From positions 50,934 to 114,933 of the forward strand of contig QBML01000016.1 of assembly GCA_003242085.1 (NCBI GenBank): a stretch of 64,000 bases of DNA. The letters are read 5' to 3'. Positions 9,964 to 18,322 of this stretch are shown piece by piece. The DNA is from Pseudanabaena frigida (GTDB lineage: Bacteria; Cyanobacteriota; Cyanobacteriia; Pseudanabaenales; Pseudanabaenaceae). The notes beneath the pieces were generated by a model, which had not been told where the DNA came from, ran no database searches, and worked only from the letters and a program-made list of their open reading frames with translations. How positions within the stretch are numbered: position 1 is the first letter of the stretch; each line of letters begins with the position of its first letter. The translations under genes were made by a program, and so were the position numbers.

Positions 9964-10506
9964 ATGAATGCAACTGCTCAGTTAGTAAACCAATTAGAAG
10001 AAAAAGTTATTTTAGTAGATGAAAGCGATCGCCAAGTTGGGGTTGCAGAGAAGCTACAAGCACATCGGGATGGCTTACTACATCGTGCCTTTTCGATTTT
10101 TGTGCTGAACTCACAGGGACAACTTTTGCTGCAAAAACGCGCAAATCATAAATATCATTCAGGGGGACTCTGGACAAATACTTGTTGCAGTCATCCTCGC
10201 CATGAGGAGACAACTTTGCTTGCTGCCCATCGCCGCTTGCAAGAAGAAATGGGCTTTGATTGTGAATTGCAAGAGTTATTTAGTTTTGTCTATCGTGCCG
10301 AGTTAGATAATGAATTGACTGAATACGAATTCGATCATGTATTTGTGGGATATAGCGATCGCGAACCAATTCTCAATCCTGAAGAAGCAGAGGATTGGAA
10401 ATGGATAGATTTAAAGATTTTGCAAGCTGATATTAGGCAAAATCCCGCATCTTACACCTATTGGCTACGCGATTGCTGCGATCGCTTCATTGCTGCACTA
10501 GTATAA
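9964..10506 (+). CDS. idi: Isopentenyl-diphosphate delta-isomerase, type I (Nudix family)
   Basis: Interconverts isopentenyl and dimethylallyl diphosphate, feeding carotenoid, phytol and quinone synthesis. 180 residues with the type I hallmarks: WTNTCCSHP (Cys75 aligns with catalytic Cys67 of the E. coli enzyme), the Nudix-like helix HRRLQEEMGF, and EYEFDHVFVG with Glu122 in the place of catalytic Glu116. Metal ligands His and Glu (KYHSGGLW, HRRLQEE) are present. Cyanobacteria are usually credited with the unrelated FMN-dependent type II enzyme, so a type I gene is unusual. The stop codon lies in a hairpin. Confidence 0.9.
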   Translation: MNATAQLVNQLEEKVILVDESDRQVGVAEKLQAHRDGLLHRAFSIFVLNSQGQLLLQKRANHKYHSGGLWTNTCCSHPRHEETTLLAAHRRLQEEMGFDCELQELFSFVYRAELDNELTEYEFDHVFVGYSDREPILNPEEAEDWKWIDLKILQADIRQNPASYTYWLRDCCDRFIAALV

Positions 10507-10539
10507 ATATAAACAACCTGAAGGGTTGTTTATATTTAT
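10503..10539 (+). terminator. 16-bp hairpin overlapping the idi stop codon
   Basis: Arms 10503-10518 and 10524-10539, loop TGAAG. The left arm includes the TAA of idi; the right arm ends just before the GGAGG of the next gene, so it could also hide that ribosome site. Confidence 0.75.
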
Positions 10540-10549
10540 GGAGGAAAAT

Positions 10550-11032
10550 ATGGATACTTATTCAGAAGAACAAGTCGATCAAATTCTCCGTTATGCACTT
10601 GCAAAGAGAACAAATGGTCAAAATTTAACTAAACAACAGGTTTACGAAATTGCTTCAGATATGGGTGTTAGTGAAGCTGATTTCTTAACGGCAGTACAGG
10701 AATGGCAATCTACACAAGCCGTGCGGAAAGAGCAAGTAGAGTTTGATAGATATAAAAAAAAGTCATTTAAGTCTAACTTATTAAAATTTGCGATCGTTAA
10801 TTCTTTTTTAGTTGCGCTTAACCTTCTTACTTCTGGAAGGATTGGTTGGGCAATCTATCCTCTGCTATTTTGGGGCTTGGCTGTAGCTCTGGATGCATGG
10901 GTTACATATCAATCAGAAAGCGAAGAATATGAAAAACAATTTCAAAAATGGCTTCGCAAACAAAAACGCGATCAACTGACTGCACAAATTACAGGCAAAC
11001 TAACCACTAGTCTCGAAGAATGGTTGAAATAA
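10550..11032 (+). CDS. 2TM-domain protein with N-terminal helical (SHOCT-like) segment
   Basis: 160 residues from ATG 10550, chosen because GGAGG lies 5 nt upstream (10540-10544). Residues 1-60 are helical and charged (MDTYSEEQVDQILRYALAKR, KQQVYEIASDMGV). Two closely spaced membrane helices follow (about 78-95 and 100-118, with a short turn), then a basic tail (EKQFQKWLRKQKRD). This is the 2TM domain architecture found on membrane-anchored regulatory proteins; no enzymatic motif is visible. Function unknown. Confidence 0.65.
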   Translation: MDTYSEEQVDQILRYALAKRTNGQNLTKQQVYEIASDMGVSEADFLTAVQEWQSTQAVRKEQVEFDRYKKKSFKSNLLKFAIVNSFLVALNLLTSGRIGWAIYPLLFWGLAVALDAWVTYQSESEEYEKQFQKWLRKQKRDQLTAQITGKLTTSLEEWLK

Positions 11033-11039
11033 TTGCAAA

Positions 11040-11094
11040 GGGCTTCGACTACGCTCAGCCACCAGTCTTTGGTGGCTGAGCGTAGTCGAAGCCC
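11040..11094. repeat. GCTTCGACTACGCTCAGC palindrome, copy 2
   Basis: Arms 11040-11064 and 11070-11094 are perfect 25-bp complements, the longest of the three copies. It follows the 2TM gene and is itself followed by the ~105-bp dispersed repeat, so two repeat families are stacked in one intergenic region. Confidence 0.88.
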
Positions 11095-11101
11095 TCTCTA
11101 C

Positions 11102-11206
11102 ATACCAAAGCACAAAATGGCGTAGCTATTTTATGCTTTTAAAACCCTTACTGGATTTGGCTATCAATTTACAAAAGTGTGACAACACTTTTGTAAATTG
11201 ATATTA
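11102..11206. repeat. ~105-bp dispersed double-hairpin repeat, copy 1
   Basis: Closely matches 48161-48266 in the same orientation. It holds an imperfect hairpin around CACAAAATGGCGTAGC, a linker reading AAAACCCTTACT, and a 19-bp perfect hairpin (11162-11180 with 11185-11203, loop GACA). No open reading frame, so a non-coding element. Confidence 0.8.
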
Positions 11207-11264
11207 AACATCAATAATTGTAAGTAGCTCAGCATAAATAAACTTACAGCGCGTAGTACTCAAA

Positions 11265-11309
11265 CCCAAAGTGTGTGTTTCTCGCGTAGCGGGAAACACA
11301 CACTTTGGG
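11265..11309 (-). terminator. 21-bp hairpin with GTA loop downstream of the oxidoreductase gene
   Basis: Arms 11265-11285 and 11289-11309, one G-T wobble, apex GCGTAGC. Placed 8 bp past the stop codon of the minus-strand oxidoreductase gene, where a terminator is expected. Confidence 0.8.
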
Positions 11310-11316
11310 GCTTTAA

Positions 11317-13611
11317 TTAAGCCGATCTACTTACATGGCTGTAAACGACAATGGGAACGCGCTTAAAAGCAGGTGTACCACAACGTTCATCGATCGGAGC
11401 GCTAAAAATAGCGTTAACTTCGGGATAAAACATTAGGGCTGAGCCTTCACGAATCTGTCCATAGATGATTTCCACATTTTCCATTTTGCCTGCATTTCCC
11501 CGTACCGTGACGCGTTGATGTTCTTGAAAACCCGCCCGATTGCCATCGCTCTTATTCATTAAAATGCAGTTGCGATGAGGCATCCCGCGATAATAGTCGC
11601 CATCCTTATAAACTACGGTGTTATGTTGGGAGTAGCTGCGACCAGTGCTGAGAACAAGCACGATCGCCCCATTATGTTCGGGCAACCCAAAACTGGAGAT
11701 TGTTGGTAATTCTAGCTTTGGTAATGGGGTGACAAACATTTGTGCTTTGCCAGACTGCGTCGGAAATTGTGGCGTATGGAAAATCCGATTAGCGATCGTG
11801 AATTCTTGCTTTGTATCGTCAATTTCGCCGATTTTCTCATAATCAGGAATAGTTTTAGCAATTAGTTGGCGTATATATTTTGTATCTTGCAGCGATCGCC
11901 AGTCGATCGCATCATTACCATGCAAGCGATCGGCAAGTTCTGAAAGAAACTCAATTTCTGAAACTAAATTTGTACCTTCTCTTTGATGAAGATGCGATGT
12001 ACCTTCGTCATTGAGACGCACAAAATTATTGCCAGACTCAGTGGTAGTTTTGTGAGGATTTTCAAAACGAGTAAAGACGGGAATAATTAAAGTGTTCTGT
12101 TTGGCTAGTCCGTGAAAATGTCCGAGGTTGGGTTTTGTGGACATGTAAATAATCGTTTCGATATTGCCAAGGGCTTGTTTGGCTTGGGTGAGATCGGGAT
12201 TTGCGGCGTAGATATTGCCACCGAGACAAAGCAAGGTATCAATCTGATGGCGATCGCTTGCTTCGATTAAAGCTCGCGTATCAAAACCTGTCACTCGGCT
12301 AAGCGATCGCTGTAATAGTTTCTCTAAGGTTTGGAGAATCTCTTCTGTTAAACGAATTGTCACGCCCATTGAGCCAAAACCTTGGACATTAGAATGTCCG
12401 CGAATCGGCATCGTTCCTGCACCTTCCTTGCCAGCATTGCCAGTCAACAGAGCCGTATTTGCAATACTAAATACATTGTCAACGGCATTGGAATGCTGCG
12501 TGATTCCCATCGCCCAACCAAATACTACTCGCTGCGAAGTTCCAATCATCTGCGCCGCAATTTCGATCTCCTCACGGGTCACTCCACAAGTAGTTAGAAT
12601 ATCAGCCCAATCAAGCGATCGCACTTGGTCGATGACTGTTTCCCAATTCTCTGTATATTGACGTAGAAAATCATAATTGATGCGATCGTTCTCAATTAAT
12701 GCTTTTTGGATTCCTAGAAAAACGGCTGTGTCACTACCTGAAATAGGCTGAATATAATGTGAAGCAATTTCAGAACCTTTTAATAAAGACTTGATTGGAT
12801 AGGCCGGAGATGCAAATTTGACTAACCCAACTTCAATCAGAGGATTAATGATAATTACTTTGCCACCGCGATCGCGCAATTTTATCAGCTCATTCATCAA
12901 CCGTGGATGATTAGCAGGAGCGTTTGAGCCAACTAAAACTAGGCAATCGCTCTTTTTTAGATCGGCAAGGCTAACCATTGATGTCCCAGATCCAAACATC
13001 TGCTTTAGTCCAACTGTCGAAGGCGCGTGGCAAAGATCGGAACAGTCAGCAAGGTTATTGGAACCAAGCGATCGCATTAACAATTGCAAAAGATACGCTG
13101 CTTCATTAGATGACCGTCCTGAGCTATAGGAAGCAAGACGTTCTGGCGGTTTTTGAAACGCTTTAACTGCGATTTCATAGACTTCCTGCCATTCGATGCG
13201 TTCGTAGCGATCGCTATGGGCACGTCTAATTACAGGGAAGCTGAATCTTCCTAACCGATCGGCTTCCATCGAGCTCAATTTTTGTAACTCATAAACTGAA
13301 TAGCGCTGAAAAAAATGATTGGGAATTGGCTCCATTAATTCTGAGGCGATCGCTTCAACGCTCTTTGCACAGCGCTGTAAGTTTTCTTCATCCTCATTCT
13401 GAAACCCACCTTTTTGTCCGCCCGTTCCCCACGCACAAGATAGACAAGCACTCTTATGTAGCAAAGTTTTCCAGAGTAACCCACCTTTAAGATCGAGTGT
13501 CTTTTCCGCCCAATAATTAATAACGGGTAAACCACCTCCCATTTCGGGTTTACTGTGCGAGATTTTCTCTTGTGTCGAGATCGCTGTTTCTGGAGGAGTT
13601 ATTTCAGTCAT
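11317..13611 (-). CDS. FdhF/YdeP family molybdopterin oxidoreductase
   Basis: 764 residues of the DMSO-reductase superfamily. The blocks CLSCAWGTGGQKGG, DCSDLCHAPSTVGLKQ, VGSNAPANHPRLMNEL, MPIRGHSNVQGFGSMGV and the C-terminal GTPAFKRVPIVVY are those of the YdeP branch rather than true formate dehydrogenases. Only scattered N-terminal cysteines are seen (C-x2-C and one Cys further on) instead of a full C-x2-C-x3-C-xn-C cluster motif, so a [4Fe-4S] centre is doubtful. It should bind bis-MGD. E. coli YdeP is linked with acid resistance; the substrate is unknown. No electron-transfer subunit gene is adjacent. Confidence 0.85.
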   Translation of the reverse strand: MTEITPPETAISTQEKISHSKPEMGGGLPVINYWAEKTLDLKGGLLWKTLLHKSACLSCAWGTGGQKGGFQNEDEENLQRCAKSVEAIASELMEPIPNHFFQRYSVYELQKLSSMEADRLGRFSFPVIRRAHSDRYERIEWQEVYEIAVKAFQKPPERLASYSSGRSSNEAAYLLQLLMRSLGSNNLADCSDLCHAPSTVGLKQMFGSGTSMVSLADLKKSDCLVLVGSNAPANHPRLMNELIKLRDRGGKVIIINPLIEVGLVKFASPAYPIKSLLKGSEIASHYIQPISGSDTAVFLGIQKALIENDRINYDFLRQYTENWETVIDQVRSLDWADILTTCGVTREEIEIAAQMIGTSQRVVFGWAMGITQHSNAVDNVFSIANTALLTGNAGKEGAGTMPIRGHSNVQGFGSMGVTIRLTEEILQTLEKLLQRSLSRVTGFDTRALIEASDRHQIDTLLCLGGNIYAANPDLTQAKQALGNIETIIYMSTKPNLGHFHGLAKQNTLIIPVFTRFENPHKTTTESGNNFVRLNDEGTSHLHQREGTNLVSEIEFLSELADRLHGNDAIDWRSLQDTKYIRQLIAKTIPDYEKIGEIDDTKQEFTIANRIFHTPQFPTQSGKAQMFVTPLPKLELPTISSFGLPEHNGAIVLVLSTGRSYSQHNTVVYKDGDYYRGMPHRNCILMNKSDGNRAGFQEHQRVTVRGNAGKMENVEIIYGQIREGSALMFYPEVNAIFSAPIDERCGTPAFKRVPIVVYSHVSRSA

Positions 13612-13848
13612 TGTTGTGTGGGAGTTCGACTACAAAAACTATATAGCAATCTCAAATTATTTAATCTCACAACCGTATGCTTTGATTTTGTTTGCAACAA
13701 ATTTAGGAACAAAAAAAATGCCTGTTGGTCTATGTTGATTGAGCAAAACAAAAGTGAATATATTGATTTCCGCATCCTCCAAGTAGTTGTTTTTGGATGC
13801 TTTGTAAATTGCTTACTATTGCAAACTTGAAATTATACTAAAATTTGT

Positions 13849-14565
13849 ATGTCATTCTTCTCAGTTCTCATTGCATTACTTAGTGATCGCGATCGATTTA
13901 TTCAAGAAATCTATGATGGTATTAAAATCAATACAAAAATAGTCGGTCTATTGGTATGTAGTTCGCTATTTTTAGCGATTTATGGTGGATTAATTGGTGC
14001 TGTTAGTTCTTGGATGCAGGTTTTATCTTCGGCTGCAAAATTGCCATTTTTATTCCTTATCACTTTAGCGATCTGCTTACCCGCACTTTATTTCTTTAAT
14101 GTTTACTTTGGAGCGAAAACTCGTTTAGATCAATATGCTGCAATCTTGCTCTGTGCCGTAACAATTACCAGTACATTGCTGTTTGGCTTTTCTCCAGTTA
14201 CATTGTTTTTCTTGATTACGACAGATAATTATTCATTTTTTCTATTATTAAATGTTGCCATATTTACATTGACAGGACTTATTGGAGTTTACTTTCTCTA
14301 TCAAGTTCTACTGCCAAAAGTTGAACTTCTTCCTCTAGCTGATGCTTTGACGAGAGCAGAGACTTCAATTGATAAAAATCGTAAAGTCCGCGTATCTATT
14401 TTAAAGTTTTGGCTTGGACTTTATGCTTTTGTTGGCAGTCAGATGGCTTGGACACTCAGACCGTTTTTTGGTTCCTTTGGCTCTAAATTTGACCTTTTCC
14501 GTCCTCGTGAGGGGAATTTCTATCTAGCAGTCTGGAATTCTATTAAGCACTTATTCTTCTCATAA
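13849..14565 (+). CDS. Polytopic membrane protein, Yip1-like
   Basis: 238 residues with about five to six hydrophobic segments (for example around residues 28-48, 63-85, 97-118, 124-148 and 185-200). The layout and the short soluble N-terminus (MSFFSVLIALLSDRDRFIQEI) resemble the Yip1-type proteins common in cyanobacteria. No catalytic motif. Followed after 24 bp by another membrane protein gene on the same strand, probably one transcript. Confidence 0.5.
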   Translation: MSFFSVLIALLSDRDRFIQEIYDGIKINTKIVGLLVCSSLFLAIYGGLIGAVSSWMQVLSSAAKLPFLFLITLAICLPALYFFNVYFGAKTRLDQYAAILLCAVTITSTLLFGFSPVTLFFLITTDNYSFFLLLNVAIFTLTGLIGVYFLYQVLLPKVELLPLADALTRAETSIDKNRKVRVSILKFWLGLYAFVGSQMAWTLRPFFGSFGSKFDLFRPREGNFYLAVWNSIKHLFFS

Positions 14566-14589
14566 ATTCAGAGCTTATATGTAACAACT

Positions 14590-15309
14590 ATGCAAACTGA
14601 CATTAAGAATTTGCAAATTACCGAACAGGATCTGGAAAGATTAACGGGAAAAGAAATTAGTCACTTATTTATAGGAAGTACGTATAGAATTTCAATATTT
14701 AAAAATCCTAAATTATTTGCTCCATTTCTGGTTAGTGAAGCTATCACTTTGTTCTTAATTTCAATTTTTAGCTTGCCAGTTAGCATTTTACTCTTTCAGT
14801 CATTTGGCAAGCCTATAGAGTATCGTCAAGCCAAAATTGAATTTGCTTTTTTTGTTATCTTACTTGTATTAGTCCTATTTGTCGGTTGGAATTTTTTTGC
14901 TTGGATTAGAGCTAAGAAAATGGCTTGTTTATCTAGACTGCTCGATGAAGTCGATAAATTTAATCAGATAATTGTGGCTTTAAATATTAGCGATCGCCTA
15001 AAGTCTGTTGGTAATCAATCCGTAAATTTCAATCATCGCGAGGAGATACTACAAGCACTTGAGCTAACTAGAGATAGCCTAATTTGCGGCTTAACTACTG
15101 AAAGGATCCTGCGGGAACATCGTCATTTTTTAAGCGATCGACGTACTCTTTTTACCAATATTGAGCAAAATTTGATCGCTTTGGAATCTTTAGATGTTCA
15201 AGATCAAGCCAATCGTTATAGTTCACTGCTTAGTGATGCTTTAGTGATTGGGATGAATGTTCAGAGTGAAATGCTCAAGTTACAAACATCCGAATTGGGC
15301 ACGACATAG
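14590..15309 (+). CDS. Membrane-anchored protein of unknown function
   Basis: 239 residues. Soluble start (MQTDIKNLQITEQDLERLTG), two membrane helices (about 46-70 and 83-108), then a long soluble helical domain (about 110-239) with TTERILREHRHFLSDR. I do not recognise the family. It is probably co-transcribed with the preceding membrane protein gene. Its TAG lies within an 11-bp inverted repeat (15307-15317 with 15333-15343) that contains a HIP1 site in each arm. Confidence 0.55.
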   Translation: MQTDIKNLQITEQDLERLTGKEISHLFIGSTYRISIFKNPKLFAPFLVSEAITLFLISIFSLPVSILLFQSFGKPIEYRQAKIEFAFFVILLVLVLFVGWNFFAWIRAKKMACLSRLLDEVDKFNQIIVALNISDRLKSVGNQSVNFNHREEILQALELTRDSLICGLTTERILREHRHFLSDRRTLFTNIEQNLIALESLDVQDQANRYSSLLSDALVIGMNVQSEMLKLQTSELGTT

Positions 15310-15343
15310 GCGATCGCAATTTCTCGAAAAAAGCGATCGCCTA
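15307..15343 (+). terminator. HIP1-containing inverted repeat at a gene end
   Basis: Arms 15307-15317 and 15333-15343 (TAGGCGATCGC) each contain GCGATCGC and flank a 15-nt spacer; the left arm includes the TAG of the upstream gene. Weak as a terminator because no T-tract follows. Confidence 0.4.
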
Positions 15344-15375
15344 AATATCTTTACTGGATTGAGAGAATAGATTCT

Positions 15376-15753
15376 CTAGTCGCTCTCTTCTTCTACCTCA
15401 GATTGCATTACCGCTAAATATGCATCCAGCTCTTCAGCGTTCGCAAATACTTCAGAAATCGGAACAGCTTTTACAATATCGAACACCTTTTTCACCTGCG
15501 GAGTCAGGTTTGTAAAAAATACCTTGCCATCTCTCAATTTTAGAGTCTTTCGTGCTTTAGCAAATATTCGTAATCCCGCACTAGAGACAAAACTTAAGTT
15601 CTGAAGATTGAAAATTAGAGTCAGGGTGTCTTGTGTCAGACCAGTTAGCAGATATTTCTCCAAATCATTAGCGGTCAAAGAATCAAGCTGTCCATCGAGA
15701 GCTAAAGACAATGTACTGGGGTTAATGTTTTCAACAAGGATTTGTAATGCCAT
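15376..15753 (-). CDS. STAS-domain anti-sigma-factor antagonist
   Basis: 125 residues, a single STAS domain. The segment LIFNLQNLSFVSSAGLRIFA is the switch helix that carries the phosphorylatable Ser in SpoIIAA/RsbV proteins. It lies directly downstream of, and on the same strand as, a SpoIIE phosphatase with its own kinase-type HATPase, so it is the likely substrate of that protein in a partner-switching circuit like Nostoc HmpV. A C-terminal acidic tail (SEVEEESD) is present. Confidence 0.88.
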   Translation of the reverse strand: MALQILVENINPSTLSLALDGQLDSLTANDLEKYLLTGLTQDTLTLIFNLQNLSFVSSAGLRIFAKARKTLKLRDGKVFFTNLTPQVKKVFDIVKAVPISEVFANAEELDAYLAVMQSEVEEESD

Positions 15754-15847
15754 AGATTTACGTTGTTTATATTGCGATTAAAAATATTTTTAGTTTAACG
15801 TGAGAAAGTCTTTTTGAGTTTTTCTGTTGCTAAGTAATACAAAAAAT

Positions 15848-18241
15848 TCAACTAAAAATTGTTTGACTAACTGTCAAAATGTTCTTCCCATTAAGATAAA
15901 TGTAGTCTACGCGATCTGCTAGTTCTTGAACTAAGAAAAAACCAAATCCTCCATGCGATCGATCTTCATCATCCTTACTAAGTTCTGGTATTGTAACCTC
16001 AGTTAGCGGATTAAAAGGTTTACCACTATCTTCAAAGGTCATTGTTAGCTTCGTCTCATTTATTTCGAGTTTCAAATCAATATGACCATCCTTATGATTT
16101 TCATATCCGTACTGAATAATGTTTACCAAGATTTCTTCGGCAATTAACTGGGCATTTTCAACTAACTCTACAGTCAGATCGGCTTCATGAAGAATCTTTC
16201 CTAAGTTTTGCCTTACTTCTTCCAATTCAGTTAATTCACTATTCAGAGTTAGGTTCCATTCCATAATATTTGCTACTTGGAAAAAAGGATTTGAAGGCAG
16301 ATATTGCATTGCTAACAGGGTGATATCGTCTGATTGTGGAGCATCGCCAACAAACTGCTGACAAAAATGCTGAATCGTGCGAACCGCTCGCGTTGGACTA
16401 GTTGGTGGATACGAGGTAATCAATTCAATTAGCCGAGCGTCTGAAAAAAATTCCCCATCTAAGTTCATCGCCTCAGTAATTCCATCAGTATAAAATACAA
16501 TCAAATCATTGGGAACAAGCGTACATTCATGCTGTTCAAACACTGAATCTTCATATAGTCCTAACGGTGGCATAGTTTCCAGATCTAGATATTGAACTTG
16601 GCGATCGCGTACTAAAATAGGCGCATCATGACCGCCACTAGCATAGGTAAATTTGCCACTATTCAGTTCAAGTACACCACAAAAAACGGTTACAAATAGG
16701 CAGTCCTCATTTTCTATACATAACTCATGATTAACGATACTGAGAATTTCGCTAGGGGTGCTACAAGCCCTAGTTAGTGTCCGAATCAAAGTAATTGTGC
16801 GAGCCATTTGTAAAGCTGATGGAAATCCTTTATCAGCGACATCCCCAATAATTAGACATAGGCGATCGCTTCCTAGTAAAAAGAAGTCATAGAGATCGCC
16901 TCCCACGATCCTTGCAGGCTTTAGCACAGCAGAGATGTCATAGGGTGAATTAACGTCTAAGCTGATACGAGGTAGCATAGTGCGCTGTATTTGAGCGGCG
17001 ATCGAAAGTTCGCTCTCCAATTTCTGTTTGGCGGCACTAGTCTCTTGCAAATCTTGAATATAGATCAGCAGTGAATCTCGCATTAGTCGGAAAGATTTGG
17101 TCAATCTTCCTACTTCGTCATTAGAAGTGACTGGCGGTAAAACTGTATCGAGATTCCCTTTCGCCATCTCTTCTGTACTAGCATTCAGGGCGCGTAAGGG
17201 GCGAGTTGTGAGTTGTGAAATGAAAGCAATCACCACACACATCAACACCATATCTTTTGTCATCGATAGGATCACGAGCCAGACATATTGTTGCTGGAAC
17301 TGTTCTAGCTTGGTGGCTGGAAATACAATGCCGATAATCCAACCTGTAGGAGCTACTGTTTTGGTGATTAGAGCACCTTGAGAAGTGACTTTGGTGTTAA
17401 TTAGTTCTCGACTTGCTGAGATGTCATTCAAATTATTGTTCTGAGATAGCCAAGTCTGAACTTGTTGGGGATTGATTGGTTTAACTAACCATTGTTGGGT
17501 TGACGGGATCGTCATGAAGCGATCGCCCAGTTCGAGAAAATGTATTGCATCTGCATCGGTTAACTTCTCATTTATGAAAGAAGTTAACCAATCCAAATCC
17601 ACTTCAACAGCCAGATAGCCCTTGGTAATGTTACTAGCGGAAATATTAGAATTTGCGGATAGCGGAACGCAATAAGTGATGCCATATTTAACTGACTCAT
17701 CGCTTAAAGAATAGGATTGCGACCAAAATGGCTGATTAGAGGAAGATTGATTAGATTGATTGGAGTCAAAAATCCGATCGCTTTGACATCGAGTTAATAA
17801 AATCGTGGCTTCATTGCCATTCAGATTACGATATTTACCTTGCCGATCGTATTGCCAACTCATGTTTGAGATTTCAGATTGGCTAGTAGGGATATTGATT
17901 AGGGCGATCGCCTGTACTTGTGGTTGCCGATCTAACAAAAACTTGAGTTGACTGACAAGTTCATTTTGAGCAACATTATTAAAATTCTGCTCCGATCGCT
18001 GCATAGATTGAACTAATAGCAACACATCTCTTTCGAGCAATAGTAATTTCCCTTCCAGCGCATGGGCTGAATTGTCGATCCTTGACTTGGCAAGATCGAT
18101 CATCCAAGTGCCAACGTTTTTCTGTGTTAGTTGACGGGCGTGCCAATAAGAAACTCCATAAATAGCGATCGCAGCTACAATGCAACCAAAAATCAAGCGA
18201 TGAGTAATGCTTTTAAATTGGAACCTAAAGAGCTTGTTCAT
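15848..18241 (-). CDS. SpoIIE-type PP2C phosphatase with sensor, HAMP and C-terminal HATPase
   Basis: 797 residues from ATG 18241. A GTG 18 codons upstream also opens the frame but sits inside the ndhD terminator, so it is rejected. Order: transmembrane helix (about 12-32), large extracytoplasmic Cache-like sensor (about 35-310), second helix (about 315-340), HAMP (about 340-395), PP2C/SpoIIE domain (about 430-650; GGDLYDFFLLG, IGDVADKGFPSALQMA, FVTVFCGVLE, DDITLLAMQY), then a RsbW-like HATPase (about 665-797; EEILVNIIQYGYENH, FEDSGKPFNP, HGGFGFFLV). Phosphatase and Ser-kinase modules in one chain plus the adjacent STAS gene form a complete partner switch. Confidence 0.9.
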   Translation of the reverse strand: MNKLFRFQFKSITHRLIFGCIVAAIAIYGVSYWHARQLTQKNVGTWMIDLAKSRIDNSAHALEGKLLLLERDVLLLVQSMQRSEQNFNNVAQNELVSQLKFLLDRQPQVQAIALINIPTSQSEISNMSWQYDRQGKYRNLNGNEATILLTRCQSDRIFDSNQSNQSSSNQPFWSQSYSLSDESVKYGITYCVPLSANSNISASNITKGYLAVEVDLDWLTSFINEKLTDADAIHFLELGDRFMTIPSTQQWLVKPINPQQVQTWLSQNNNLNDISASRELINTKVTSQGALITKTVAPTGWIIGIVFPATKLEQFQQQYVWLVILSMTKDMVLMCVVIAFISQLTTRPLRALNASTEEMAKGNLDTVLPPVTSNDEVGRLTKSFRLMRDSLLIYIQDLQETSAAKQKLESELSIAAQIQRTMLPRISLDVNSPYDISAVLKPARIVGGDLYDFFLLGSDRLCLIIGDVADKGFPSALQMARTITLIRTLTRACSTPSEILSIVNHELCIENEDCLFVTVFCGVLELNSGKFTYASGGHDAPILVRDRQVQYLDLETMPPLGLYEDSVFEQHECTLVPNDLIVFYTDGITEAMNLDGEFFSDARLIELITSYPPTSPTRAVRTIQHFCQQFVGDAPQSDDITLLAMQYLPSNPFFQVANIMEWNLTLNSELTELEEVRQNLGKILHEADLTVELVENAQLIAEEILVNIIQYGYENHKDGHIDLKLEINETKLTMTFEDSGKPFNPLTEVTIPELSKDDEDRSHGGFGFFLVQELADRVDYIYLNGKNILTVSQTIFS

Positions 18242-18279
18242 AGCCAAATTATGGTGGCGAAATAAATTTCTATTTAAGC

Positions 18280-18314
18280 AAAAAAGAAGGTTCACTTAGC
18301 GAACCTTCTTTTTT
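18280..18314 (-). terminator. Hairpin terminator of ndhD
   Basis: Arms 18280-18293 and 18301-18314 are perfect 14-bp complements (GAACCTTC core plus a six-T tract on the minus strand), centre ACTTAGC. Lies 9 bp past the ndhD stop codon. Confidence 0.88.
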
Positions 18315-18322
18315 ATTTGTTT

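Noticed and set aside
13555..13830. Plus-strand open frame of 91 codons
   Set aside because: It overlaps the start of the oxidoreductase gene on the other strand, is Cys/Phe-rich and has no family pattern.
18242..18295. GTG start 18 codons upstream for the SpoIIE phosphatase
   Set aside because: The added codons lie in the ndhD terminator hairpin; ATG 18241 gives a normal membrane-anchor start.
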